From contig JAJHZJ010000416.1 of assembly GCA_023548195.1 (NCBI GenBank), positions 1,818,729 to 1,882,728 on the forward strand: a DNA stretch of 64,000 nt, read 5' to 3'. The stretch comes from Bettongia penicillata ogilbyi. Taxonomy: Eukaryota > Chordata > Mammalia > Diprotodontia > Potoroidae. The notes under the pieces were generated by a model. That model had not been told where the DNA came from. It saw only the letters and a list, made by a program, of their open reading frames with translations, and did not search any database. The position numbers and the translations under genes are program-made. This document shows positions 32,168-43,189 of the stretch, piece by piece; within the stretch, counting starts at the first letter, position 1; every line of letters starts with the position of its first letter.

Positions 32168-35075
32168 GGTGGGCGGAGTCAAGATGGCGGAGTTGAAAGA
32201 TGCACATTTACGAGCTCCAAACCAACAGCCCATAGATTTAATGTAAAAAGAGATCCCCATAAGTTCTGGATCACTGCAAGGTGTGCAGAAACAGAGTGGA
32301 AGAGATTTCCATTACAGAGAGCCCTGGAGAGCCATCCCCAGGGTCCCTTGCGCCCCGGAAAGCGGACCCCACCCCAGCGCTGCCCTGGCCACGGCCCCAG
32401 AGAAGCTGATCCAAGCAGGCTTCAGGGACGGAAGCTCCAGCGGCTGGGAAGGTCACTCCGCCCACAGAAGCTACAGGTCAGTGAGAGAGACGGCTGGCTG
32501 GCCAAGAGGGGAGCAGCGGGATGTCTCCGTGACACGGGCCCCCTTGGGAGGAAGCCGAGGTGGCAGAGGTGGGGACAGGAAGCGGCGGAGGCAGAGGCGG
32601 GGGCGGTGGCAGAGGTAGCAGCAGCGGTGGCGACCCGGGACTCCCCCAGCAGCAGGCAGGATCTTCATTACTGAAAGTCTCTGCATAAACCCCCTGAGGG
32701 AGCTGAGCCTGGGAGACGGCCCTGCCCCACCCCGCTCCATTACTGAAGGTCTCTGCATAAAGCCCCTGAGGGAGCTGAGCCTGGGAGGAGGCCCTGCCCC
32801 CACCCCAGCACCAGAACTTAAGCTCACATTGATTAGCAGCCGTGTGGCCCAGAAAGCCCATTTGAATCTCAGACCGCAAGCACTAGCTGGGCGGATCTAG
32901 GCGGGGGTGGACAGGAATCTCAGAAGTCAAGTAACTGGCTGGGAAAATGCCTAGAAAAGGGAAGAAAAATAAGACTATAGAGAGTTTTTTCGAACAGATC
33001 CAAATGATCCCGACTTTCAGATCTGACGACGACGAGGACATATTCTTGCCATCAGGGAAAGACATGGAGGACAGGGCCTCGGTACCCCAGACATCCCAGG
33101 GGGATGTCGGGTGGGCTCAGGCCTTGGAAGAGCTCAAAAAGGATTTTGAAAAGCAAGTTAGACAGGTGGAGGAAAAACTGGGAAGAGAAATGAGAGAGAT
33201 GCAAGAAAAGTATGAAAAACGGGTCAATACCTTGGTAAAGGAGACCCAAAAAAAGGCTGAAGAAAATAACACCTTGAAAAATAGGCTCACTCAATTGGCA
33301 AAGGAGGTTCAAAAAGCCAATGAGGAGAAGAATGCTTTCAAAAGCAGAATGAGCCAAATGGAAAAAGAGGTTCAAAAGCTCACTGAAGAGAATAGTTCTC
33401 TCAAAATTAGAATGGAACAGATGGAGGCTAATGACTTTCTGAGAAACCAAGAAATCACCAAACAAAACCAAAAGAATGAAAAAATGGAAGAGAATGTGAA
33501 ATATCTCATGGGAAAAACAACTGACCTGGAAAATAGATCCAGGAGAGACAATTTAAAAATTATGGGACTACCTGAAAGTCATGACCAAAAAAAGAGCCTA
33601 GATATCATCTTCCATGAAATTATCAAGGAAAACTGCCCTGATATTCTACAACCAGAGGGCAAAATAAGTTTTGAAAGAATCCATCGATCACCACCTGAAA
33701 GAGATCCAAAAAGAGAAACTCCTAGGAACATTGTGGCCAAATTCCAGAACTCCCAGGTCAAGGAGAAAAATCTTACAAGCAGCTAGAAAGAAACAATTCC
33801 AGTATTGTGGAAATAAAATCAGGATAGCTCAAGATCTAGCAGCTTCTACATTAAGGGATGGAAGGGCATGGAATAGGATATTCCAGAAGTCAAAGGAACT
33901 AGGACTCAAACCAAGAATCACCTACCCAGCAAAACTGAGTATAATACTTCAGGGGAAAATATGGTCTTTCAATGAAACAGAGGACTTTCAAGCATTCTTG
34001 ATGAAAAGACCAGAGCTGAAAAGAAAATTTGACTTTCAAACACAAGAATGAGAAGAAGCATGAAAAAGTAAACAGCAAAGAGAAGTCTTAAGGGACTTAC
34101 CAGAAGTGAACTGTTTATATTCCTACATGGAAAGACAATATTTGTAACTCTTAAAACTTTTCAGTATCTGGGTAGTTGGTGGGTCCATACACACACATGT
34201 ACACGCATGCACGCACACACACATACATACATGCATGCACATACAGAGACAGAGAGCACAGATTGAATTGAATAGGATGGGACCATATCTTAAAAGAAAT
34301 TAAGGTAAATGGTGAGAGAGAAATGTAGTGGGAGGAGAGGGTGAAACGGAATGGGGTAATTATATGTCATTTAAGAGGCAAGTAGGAGACTTTTTAGTGG
34401 AGGGAAAAAGAGGAGAGCTGAGAAAAAAAAAAGCAAAAAACAAGAAGTTTACCCTCATGACATTTGACTAAAGGAAGGAATAAAATGCACACTCATTTTG
34501 GTATGAAAACCTATCTTACAGTATAGGAAAGTGGGGGAGAAGGAGATAAGCAAGGGGGGGGGATGATGGAAGGGAGGGCAAAGGGAGGAGGGAGCAATTT
34601 GAAGTCAACACTCTTGGGGAGGGACAGGATCAAAAGACAGAAGAGAAACAATGAGGGGCAGGTTAGGAGGGACGGTAATCCAGTTAGTCTTACACAACAC
34701 GACTATCATGGAAGTCATTTGCAAAACTACACAGATAGGGCTATATTGAATTGCCTCCCTTCCCAAAGGGAATGGGTGGAGAGGGAGGGATGGGGAGAAT
34801 TTGGAACTCAAAGTTTTAGGAACAACTGTTTAGTATTGTTGTTGCTACTAGGAAAGAAGACATACAGTTAATGAGGAATAGAAAGTCATCTGGCCCTACA
34901 GGAGAAAAAAGAAAATAGAGACAAGAGAAGGGAGGGATGACAGAAGAGAGGGCAGATTGGAGATAGGGAAAATTAGATGCTTGGGGTATTGGGGTGGGGG
35001 GAGGGGATAAAAGGGGAGAAAATTTGGAACCTAAAATTTTGTGAAAATGAATGTAAAAAGTTAAATAATAAAAAA
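32168..35075 (+). mobile_element. HAL1 retrotransposon, full length (copy 2)
   Basis: 2.9 kb, clearly the same subfamily as copy 1. It starts GGTGGGCGGAGTCAAGATGG (YY1 site AAGATGGCGG) and has a GC-rich 5'UTR with an internal partial duplication ('ttactgaaggtctctgcata' near 32740 repeats 'ttactgaaagtctctgcata' near 32668). ORF1 (32947-34051), a CA-rich stretch and the G-rich 3' region follow, then (A)n. A short duplication AAAGAAAAG flanks it (32159-32167 and 35076-35084). There is no ORF2. Confidence 0.9.
32947..34051 (+). pseudogene. HAL1 ORF1, one frameshift
   Basis: 280 codons are open from MPRKGKKNKT at 32947 to 33786. Near 33766-33770 an A-run is one base longer than in copy 1 and shifts the frame. 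The remaining C-terminal domain continues in another frame to 34051 (...KRKFDFQTQE). The order is N-terminal region, coiled coil (about residues 55-190), RRM (NLKIMGLPESHD) and C-terminal domain. Copies 1 and 2 carry different inactivating lesions, so the parent lineage had an intact ORF1. Confidence 0.88.
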
Positions 35076-35084
35076 AAAGAAAAG

Positions 35085-36240
35085 TTCTGATGAAGTAGAA
35101 TCTACATGGATAAAATCATGAATCTTTTTGAGATATTTAAAGGAGTATTTTTAATGTGAACAATCCAAGGTCATAAAATGATTCTAGTTTTGAAAATTAT
35201 TCACATTCACCCTCATAAAATGCTTAAAAAGTTTCATTGTTTAGGGCACTGTATTCTGAAAAGAGAGGAAGGGAAACCAACTGTATTTTGCAATGAAACC
35301 ACTTGGTTCATACAACAGTTAGAGATTAATTTAGATCTCCCTGCATTTCAGACCCCATAGTTGCCCCATAGCTGGTGCCCACACATCCTATGTCTGACCA
35401 ACAGTGTCCCAATCACATTAAGAAACCATACTTGAAGGCCACAGTATGGGAGGACTCTTAAACTAAAGGCAACCCCTTTTTCAGAAAGTAAAATATTGCT
35501 CAAATCTCACATGAGAATGAGCTTTCCATCTGTTAAATGTTGGGCAGGGGGGGAAATCATCACTTTCAGCACTAATTTTAAATGGTGCTGCATTGCACAA
35601 TGAGTAAGTACATGTTGTTTTGGGTTGGCATTTCATTCATGGGTCTCATTTCAGAGTATGCTTGGCCTGTGACCCAGATTCCTCTACTCAGTCTCTTTGC
35701 CAAGACTAAGCACAAATGTAAGTCCTGCTTTGGTCTCTAAAACTTGCAAAAAACTAATGGTTGTTCTTGATTTGGCGATTACCCCCTGAAATCTGAGAAT
35801 TAATGGTTGAATTCCATATGGGAGCAAAGACCCCAAAGAAGACAGCCCCACTAGTTGGTTTTTCCAAACCACAGTCTACATCTCAGTTACTTAATCTGTT
35901 TCATAGTACACCTAACTTTGGGATTCCTATTTCCCAACTCTGGTCTGAATATTAACTAGGTCCTATTTTAACAATTAGTTTCTCCAAAATAAATATGAAA
36001 TCATGTAATATTAAATCTGAAAGTGATGCAATATTCAATACACATTTAGTCACATGGGAATTTCTTGGGGACCTGAGTGAACTGTATGATGCTAAATTCA
36101 AAGATGCAAACATAGTTTCTCTATCACTCACTCTTACTGAGTGACATTCATGTTTATTCTTTTAACTTATGTGAAAATCAGAATGAGCTTTTAGTTTCTA
36201 GAATGAGGGTTGTAGTCTCCTTCAAGACAACACAAAAATG
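35085..36240. other. Unassigned intergenic sequence
   Basis: No repeat family, RNA or coding exon recognised. Short frames at 35178-35360 and 35684-35872 have no domain. Confidence 0.4.
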
Positions 36241-36244
36241 TGTT

Positions 36245-36780
36245 CAATCAATAAATAGTTAATAAGTTCTTACCATGTGCCAGGAGTTGTGGTAAGCTTC
36301 AGGGATACAAATTTATTAAAAAAAAAAAACCAAAACTTCAAATGTTCAAAATGTAAAACTTCACTTGAGAAGCACTAAGTGTGAAAAGCATTCTTGGAAT
36401 ATCTATCAATTCAATAATATTAATAAATCCATTAATCAATAAGAATTTGCTAAAGACCATGTGCCAAGCATTGTATTGGGTGCTAGAGATGCAAATACAA
36501 AGAATGAAAGAATCCTTCTACACAAGGAATTTGTACTCTAATGAGGAAATCAATAAGTATATATCTACAGAATAAGTATAAATTGAGTAGGCACAAAATG
36601 GTTAAATATAAGGTAGTTTTGGAGAAAGGCCACTAGCAGCTGAGATCAGGAAAGGCCATACATGTAGAATGCACTTGATCTATATCTTAAAGAAAGAGAG
36701 GAACTCCATGAAGTGTGGGTAGAGGGAATGAATGCCAGGCATGTGGAAAAGCCAGCCCATAGTCATGAAGACAGTTGGGT
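36245..36780 (+). repeat. Old interspersed repeat, two overlapping copies
   Basis: 36248-36315 has 'taataagttcttaccatgtg'. 36405-36775 is a longer copy with 'gaccatgtgccaagcattgt', 'ggaatttgtactctaatgag' and 'gaatgccaggcatgtggaaa'. Same family as at 4440. Confidence 0.5.
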
Positions 36781-37079
36781 ATTACAAGTATTGTTTCTTT
36801 ACTTGTAAATAGTACAGCAAAGACAAAAAGAAAGCCACTACATTAAAAAAATATACTGGCCTTAAAGAATTAATTCCAGGAAAGAAAAAGTGTGATAAGT
36901 CAACCATTGTTTAGTTTTGAAAAAGTTTTCCTTCTATCATAATGACATAATTGTATGAACACTGAGGTATCAATTCACAAGGCATCTGAAATGTTGGAAG
37001 CATTTTTAGACTTTATTAATATGGAAAAAATAAGACCATGAAAAAGATAACTTTACATGTATGTGTGGGGGTTGATATT

Positions 37080-37320
37080 TAATATATATGTTACTATATA
37101 TACACATATACTTATATATGCTACTATATAAAAATACTATATATTACTGTATATATCATGTATGCTATATGCACACAATGTATATATTGATTACTATATA
37201 TGTGTGTATACACACATGTATGTGCATATATATATATAAAATACATATACCATCATTTACCATTTACATATAGTATAGTATAATGTATGTATTATGTAGA
37301 TTTATATATAGTTATGATAG
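37080..37320. repeat. TATA/TG-rich simple sequence
   Basis: About 240 bases of interrupted TA, TATG and ACACAT runs. The small frame across it is low-complexity Tyr/Ile and not a gene. Confidence 0.8.
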
Positions 37321-37376
37321 ATAAAGGTGGTAGTCAGATTTCAAAGCTGTAGAAATATGATTATGTCAATGGAATT

Positions 37377-37860
37377 CAGACATCACGGAACTCAGAATTA
37401 TAGAAGTTTTAGAGCCATTTAGTTCAACTCCTACTTGAAAAGGAAATAATCTCTCTCATAAAATGGCCAGTAAGTCGTCATCTAGCTTCTCCTTGAAGAC
37501 CTCCAGTGATGGAGAACTTCCTTCATCTCAAGTCAGCTCAATTCACTTTGAGACAGCTCTGATTCACAGGAAGTTTTTCTTATATCAAGCCTGGATGCTC
37601 CAGTTTGCATCTTCTGCCCATTGCTCCTAGTCCTATCCTCTGGGGCCAAACAGAACAAATTTAATTTTTCTTCTGATGGCCAGTCTTTCAGGTATTTAGA
37701 TGGGCTTTGAGTCATCTTCTCTAAGCTAACTACCCCAGTTTTTGCAAACATTCTCCCTATGGTATGGAATCAACATCTTGGTGGCCATCCTCCCATTACT
37801 TAGCAATGTCCTCTCTAAACTTTGGCACCCAGAACTCCAGGGAGAAAGAGAATGACAGTC
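37377..37860 (-). repeat. CR1/L3 LINE 3' end, antisense
   Basis: 'cagaattatagaagttttag', 'agacctccagtgatggagaa', 'cccattgctcctagtcctat' and 'ggaatcaacatcttggtggc' align along the antisense CR1/L3 consensus, and with the copies at 7815 and 13660. 37860-38990 holds nothing I can name. Confidence 0.65.
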
Positions 37861-38999
37861 ATCTCCCTATTCCTGTGTTGATCCCCATTTGGGGTCGCTT
37901 ATTCAACCCACTCTCATACTCAACATTTAGGGGACCAAGGATAGTAGTTTAGACATAACTCTCAGAGGCTACACTTCCAGCACTGTCCCTCACCAGCCCC
38001 TATTGTTATTCTCCCCGGAAGCAATCAGTCATCCTCAATTGATGACAAAACATTCTCCCTAAATCTTGGGGCTCTGTCATGTTTGAAATGTTTCAAAGGC
38101 ATTTGAAACAAAAAAATTTCTTGTTTAACACTGAGCTAATGAAAAAATTTCCATGAACCATACCACCAAATACCCAAACATTCTGTGAAGTAAGGTATTT
38201 CAGTGAAGCACTACTTGCTCCATTTAGAGAGGAGATTTAAAAGCTCCTTAAACTTTTCTTAGTTCATCCTAACTTGTTCTTTTGGATCACTGTGACTCAT
38301 GGGACTGAATTAAATAGTACAAATAGCCAGCTGTGAAGAGACCGATGCTCAAATGGTAGCTTCATTCACCATCTTCAAAGAATGGGTACCACATGCGCAT
38401 GATTTGGAGTCACTGGTCATGAAGACACATTCTATTCAGTAATGCACATTCACACACAGAATGTAATTTCCAGTAACCTTACTTTTTCAAATATTACCTT
38501 TGTATGCATGTGCACATGGGCACATATATGCACATTCAAATAGAAAGACACTTGAAGTTGTATGTGAAATGGAATTTTTTAAAAACGCCATAAAAACCAG
38601 CATTGGTATAGTTATTTATATAGTGATATCTGGTCTGACAGGCTTCCCTTTCAGAAAAATGGACCAGAATGGAGGAACACAGCCAGTACTAAGGAATAAC
38701 AGGAAGTACTGTGGTTTACTGATTAGCCATGAACCTACAAGAAAAACAACCGCGTATCTGCCCACATTTTCTAAAACAGCAAAATTGATCACTGTAAGGC
38801 CAGCACATCAATGCAACCAACCAGCCTGGAGAAAGAACCTCATTAAGGTCACAGAAAATGAATGAATGAACCGGAATGCCAAATCCAAATTCAAAGCGGT
38901 GTGAGAGGGATAATTTCTAGTGTTCATGGTACTGAATGGCCTGGTGGTACTAATGTTCTTGGTGAGTCTGACCAGACAACTTCTGCTTTTCTGAGTTTG

Positions 39000-39170
39000 G
39001 TTTGTCATTGCCTTCTCTAGCGTGTCCCCATATTGCTAATGAGGAACCGAGACAAATAGGGTTTACATGATGTGGCCAGGATCACACAGCTAGTAAGTGT
39101 CTGAGGTTGGATATGAACTCAGATCTTCCTGACTCCAGGTCCATTTTAACCATCTGGCTGTCATAACCTC
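39000..39170 (-). repeat. MAR1-type SINE, antisense
   Basis: 'ttgtcattgccttctctagc', 'gatcacacagctagtaagtg' and 'ctcagatcttcctgactcca' are the reverse complement of the marsupial MAR1 SINE. Confidence 0.6.
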
Positions 39171-39363
39171 AGTAGTTGTCTTCCAATGAAGGCTGGAGAA
39201 GCACTATTGCTGAGGGGATATTCATCTGTTAGAATTTGACCTACACATCCTTTGAAGTCTCTTCCAATTCAGAGATTCTGACTTTCTTTTTTTTTTCTCT
39301 AGGAGAGTTAATTAACCAATCAGCCATTGTCTATTTACCACCTGCTATGCACAAGGTGACAAG

Positions 39364-39460
39364 CAGTGAAGCGCAGTGGAAAGGAAATCAGCCTTGGAGT
39401 CAGGAAGAGCTGTGTTCAAATCCAGGCTCAGACACTTGCTAACTGCATAAGTTGCCCCAG
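39364..39460 (+). repeat. MAR1/MIR-type SINE head
   Basis: 'cagccttggagtcaggaaga' and 'caaatccaggctcagacact', truncated at the 3' side. 39460-40080 is unassigned. Confidence 0.55.
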
Positions 39461-40083
39461 AAAACTCTCTAAGGTTATAATCTGTGAGTCATAGTTGCAG
39501 CTCTGAATTGGTACAGAGTATTTTCTCACCAAGAGTTCCTTATACAAAATGAAATTTCAAGTCTGAACCCTCCACCCTAACCCCAAAAGTCCAATTCACT
39601 GTGAAAGGCCTGTGAGACCAGTGACTCTTTTGTAAAATCAAGAGTAAAATATGAGTAATGTAATGAATGGCCCCAGCCCTCAAAGATTTGTAATCTCATT
39701 GGGTACCATAAAACATACATTAAAAACTAGCAATTTAAAATATACAAAAATAATTAGCAATACACTTTCATAACATACAGACTAAATGAGTGCTACAGAC
39801 CATGTTATCTAGATAGAGAAGAATGAGAAGCTCATAGAATGGTGACAGGATGGCGCTCCATGTTGGGGAAATGAGGTCATCAGAAGCTTAGAAGAGAAAT
39901 GTTTGGAGGGAACATAATCACTACTTAGAACTTATGAGTTCATGGAGCCATCTAATGGGAAATGTGGATGAAAAGGGAGGATACACCTATTATTGTGGAA
40001 GTTTTCAATTGTCATGCTACAGTATGAATTGTAGAGGGTGAGTAAACTATAGGATGAAAGCAATGGGGAGGCCATTATGTTTC

Positions 40084-40600
40084 CTAGGAAGCTAAGTGGC
40101 ACAGTATCAGACTCAGTCAGGAAGAACCAAGTTCAAATCATGACTAGACACTCACGAGTTATGTGATACTGGACAAGTCACTTAGCATCTTTCCACCACA
40201 GTTTCCTCATCTGTAACAGCAGCTACGTGGTGCAGTGGATAGAACCCTAGGTAGAGTGGAGACAAGAAGACATGAATTCAAACCCAATCTCAGACATTTA
40301 CTAGCTGTGTGGCCCTGGGCAAGTCACTTAACCCTGTTTGCCTCAGTTTTGTCATCTGTAAAATGAACTAGAGAAGAAGATGACAAATCACTCCAGTGTT
40401 TTTGTCAAGAAAATCCCAAATGTGGTCATGCAGAGTCAGACACGACAGAAACAACTGAACAGCAACAACATGGGGATAAGAATCTACCTCACAAGGTTGA
40501 TACAAGAACCAAATGAGATAACATATATAAAATGCTTTGTCAGCCTTAAAATGTTATACAAATGCTCACTAAACCTATCTGGAGTATCACAGACCTTTCA
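40084..40600 (+). repeat. MAR1 SINE nested inside an older MIR-type SINE
   Basis: The outer SINE runs from about 40084 to 40217 ('...gtttcctcatctgtaa') and resumes at about 40471 ('atggggataagaatctacct'). Between them is a near-complete MAR1 copy (40218-40470) starting agcagctacgtggtgcagtg and ending gagtcagacacgacagaaac plus (AAC)-rich tail, the BovB/RTE-like SINE tail. The insertion splits the conserved 'catctgtaaaatggggataa' of the outer element, which fixes the order of events. Confidence 0.8.
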
Positions 40601-40649
40601 GTAGAATGGGAAAGGTCATAGGCATATGAACATTTTTTGTAAAACTCCG

Positions 40650-40835
40650 CAGTAATAGTGACTACAGTGCCAAAGTCTCTTTGTGCCTCAGTTTCCTTAT
40701 CAGCAAATGGGGACATAATATTCAGAGTGCTTACCTCACAGGGTGGTTATGAGTCTCAAATGATAAAATGTACATGAAGCACTTTGTAAACCTTTAAGCA
40801 CTTCATAAATATGATTTACTATAATCATTGATAAA
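40650..40835 (+). repeat. MIR SINE, 3' half
   Basis: 'tgtgcctcagtttccttatc' to 'aagcacttcataaatatgat'. Confidence 0.6.
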
Positions 40836-41094
40836 AATAAACAGAAAGAATATTGAATTTGGAAAACTAGTCCTTCCCTCTTCCTCTGCTCATTGATATC
40901 ATTTTTTAAACTAGTCTTTCTAGTTTAAATTAAAATTAAGCCAAACGTGACACTGACAATATTTTAAAAATTAAGTTATTCTGAGATGTCAGCTTTCCCA
41001 TGACTTCCTTCCTCCTGTGCCCATCTCTCCTAATGCCCTTAATCACACAGTTTTCAACTTCCTGATTGAGGAGGGAGTCAGAAATGCCTCAATG

Positions 41095-41450
41095 ATTCCA
41101 TGATGCTGATAGGGTCAGAAGTGACCTTTAATAGTCATCAAGTCCAGACTGCCCTCACATTTAATCTTTACCAATAGTGATTACTTTCTAACCTACTTTT
41201 AAATACCAGCAGGGACTTTTTCCAGAGGGAGAAGAAAGCAATGGCTGACAGGATGAAAAAATTGTTGCTTATATCTCACCTAAATTTCTCATGCTGCAGA
41301 ATAAATCTGTCTCCTCTAGTGTTCTCTGCAGTAGAAAAAAGTTCTCTTCAGGAGCAGCTGGTGACTTTTTTATATCTTTTGTAGACCTGCAGACCACTTA
41401 TCAAGTCAACATTTACCTTCCTCTTCTCCAGACTAAATGACAAGAGTTCC
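41095..41450 (-). repeat. CR1/L3 LINE fragment, antisense
   Basis: 'gtcagaagtgacctttaata', 'gtcatcaagtccagactgcc' and 'ttcctcttctccagactaaa' follow the antisense CR1/L3 order. Interrupted at 41450 by the HAL1/L1 insertion. Confidence 0.5.
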
Positions 41451-41454
41451 TTTT

Positions 41455-43188
41455 TTAAATTAAATTTATTTTTAGTTTTCAACATTCACTTCCACAAGAT
41501 TTTGAGTTCCAAATTTTCTCCCCATCTCTCCTCTGCACCCACCCCAAGAGAACATGCATTCTGATTACCCCTTCCCCCATTCTTCCCTCCCTCTTCCTTC
41601 TCTTATCCCCATGCCCTCCCTTTTCTTGTAGGGTAAGATAGTCTATACCCCATTGCCTGTATGACTTATTTCATAGTTGCATGTAAAAACAATTTTCAAC
41701 ATTCGTTTTTAAAACTTTGAGTTCCACGTTATCTCTCTTCCTCCCTACCTCCCCATACCCACTGAGAAGGCAAGCAATTTGATGTAGGTTATGCATGTGT
41801 AGTCATATGAAACACTCACACAACAGTCATGTTGTGAAAGACTAACTACATTTTCCTCCATCTTATCCTGCCCCCATTTATTGTATTTTCTCTTTTGACC
41901 CTGTTCTTCCTCAAAAGTATTTACTTCTAATTACCCCCTCCTCCCATTTGTCCTCCCTTCTATCATTCCCCCACAGCTCCCCTGTTATTCTCTTCCCCCC
42001 TACTTTTCTGTAAGGTAAGCTAGAATGTCATACCAAATTGAGTGTGCATGTTATACCCTCCATAAGCCAAATCAGATGAGGGTAAGGTTCATTCTTTCCC
42101 TCTCACCTCCCCACTCTTTTCCTTCATTGAAAAAACCTTTTTCTTGTCTCTTTTATGTGAGAGATAATTTATGCCATTCTACTTTTATCTTTCTTCTTCT
42201 CCCAATATATTCCTCTCTCATCCCTTAATTTTATTTTTTTGATATCATCCCTTCATACTCAACTCACCCTATGTCATATATATATATATATATTTAAGAT
42301 CCATTCAACTACCCTAATACTGAGAAAAGTCTCAAGAGTTACAAATATTATTTTTCCATGTAGGAATATAAACAGTTCAACTTTAGTAAGTCCCTTAGGA
42401 TGTCTCATTTCTGTTTACCTTTTCATATTTCTTTTGATTCTTGTATTTGAAAGTCAAATTTTCTATTCAACTCTGGTCTTTTCATCAAGAATGCTTGAAA
42501 GTCCTTTATTTCATTGAATGACCATTTTTTCCCCTGAAGTATTACACTGACTTTTGCTGAGTAGGTGATTCTTGGTTTTAATCCTAGCTCCTTTGACCTT
42601 GGGAATATCATATTCCAAGCCCTTCTATCCCTTAATGTAGAAGCTGCTAGATCTTACGTTATCCTGATAGTGTTTCCACAATACTCAGATTGGTTTTTTT
42701 TTGACTGCTTGCAATATTTTCTCCTTGACCTAGGAATTCTGGAATTTGGCTACAATATTCCTAGTTGTTATTCTTTGGGGACCTCTTTCAGGAGGTGATC
42801 TGTGGATTCTTTCTATGTCTACTTTACCCTCTGGTTCTAGAATATCAAGGCAGTTTTCCTTGATAATTTCTTGAAAGATGATGCCTAGGCTCTTTTTTTG
42901 ATCATGTCTTTCAGGTAATAATTTTTAAATTGTCTCTCCTGGATCTATTTCCCAGGTCAGTTGTTTTTCCAGTGAAATATTTCATATTGTCATCTATTTT
43001 TTTCATTCTTCTGGTTTTGTTTTATAATTTTTTGATTTTTTCCTAAAGTTGTTAGCTTCCATCTGCTCCATTCTAACTGAACTGAAGCCTAACAAAAATT
43101 CACTGAAGAAAAGAATTCCTTAAAAAAAAAACCAGAATTGGCCAAATGGAAAAAGAGGTACAGAATCTCACTAAATAAAATAATTCCA
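41455..43188. mobile_element. HAL1/L1 element, antisense, with 5' inversion
   Basis: 41455-about 43075 reads as the reverse complement of a HAL1/L1 3' region and ORF1. About 43081-43188 then carries a plus-strand ORF1 piece (ggccaaatggaaaaagaggt, then 'cagaatctcactaaataaaa') that in ORF1 lies immediately upstream of where the antisense part stops ('ttagaatggagcagatggaa' on the minus strand). Sequence used once, split at one point and flipped, is the twin-priming pattern. The AT run at 42276-42292 is a microsatellite in the 3' region. Confidence 0.75.
42423..43075 (-). pseudogene. HAL1/L1 ORF1 remnant
   Basis: Antisense ORF1 with several stops. The C-terminal domain is readable (RSKELGLKPRITYSAKVSVI ... 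FQAFLMKRPELNRKFDF), and the RRM region ('aggtaataatttttaaattg' side) is broken. More diverged than copies 1 and 2. Confidence 0.75.
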
Positions 43189-43189
43189 A

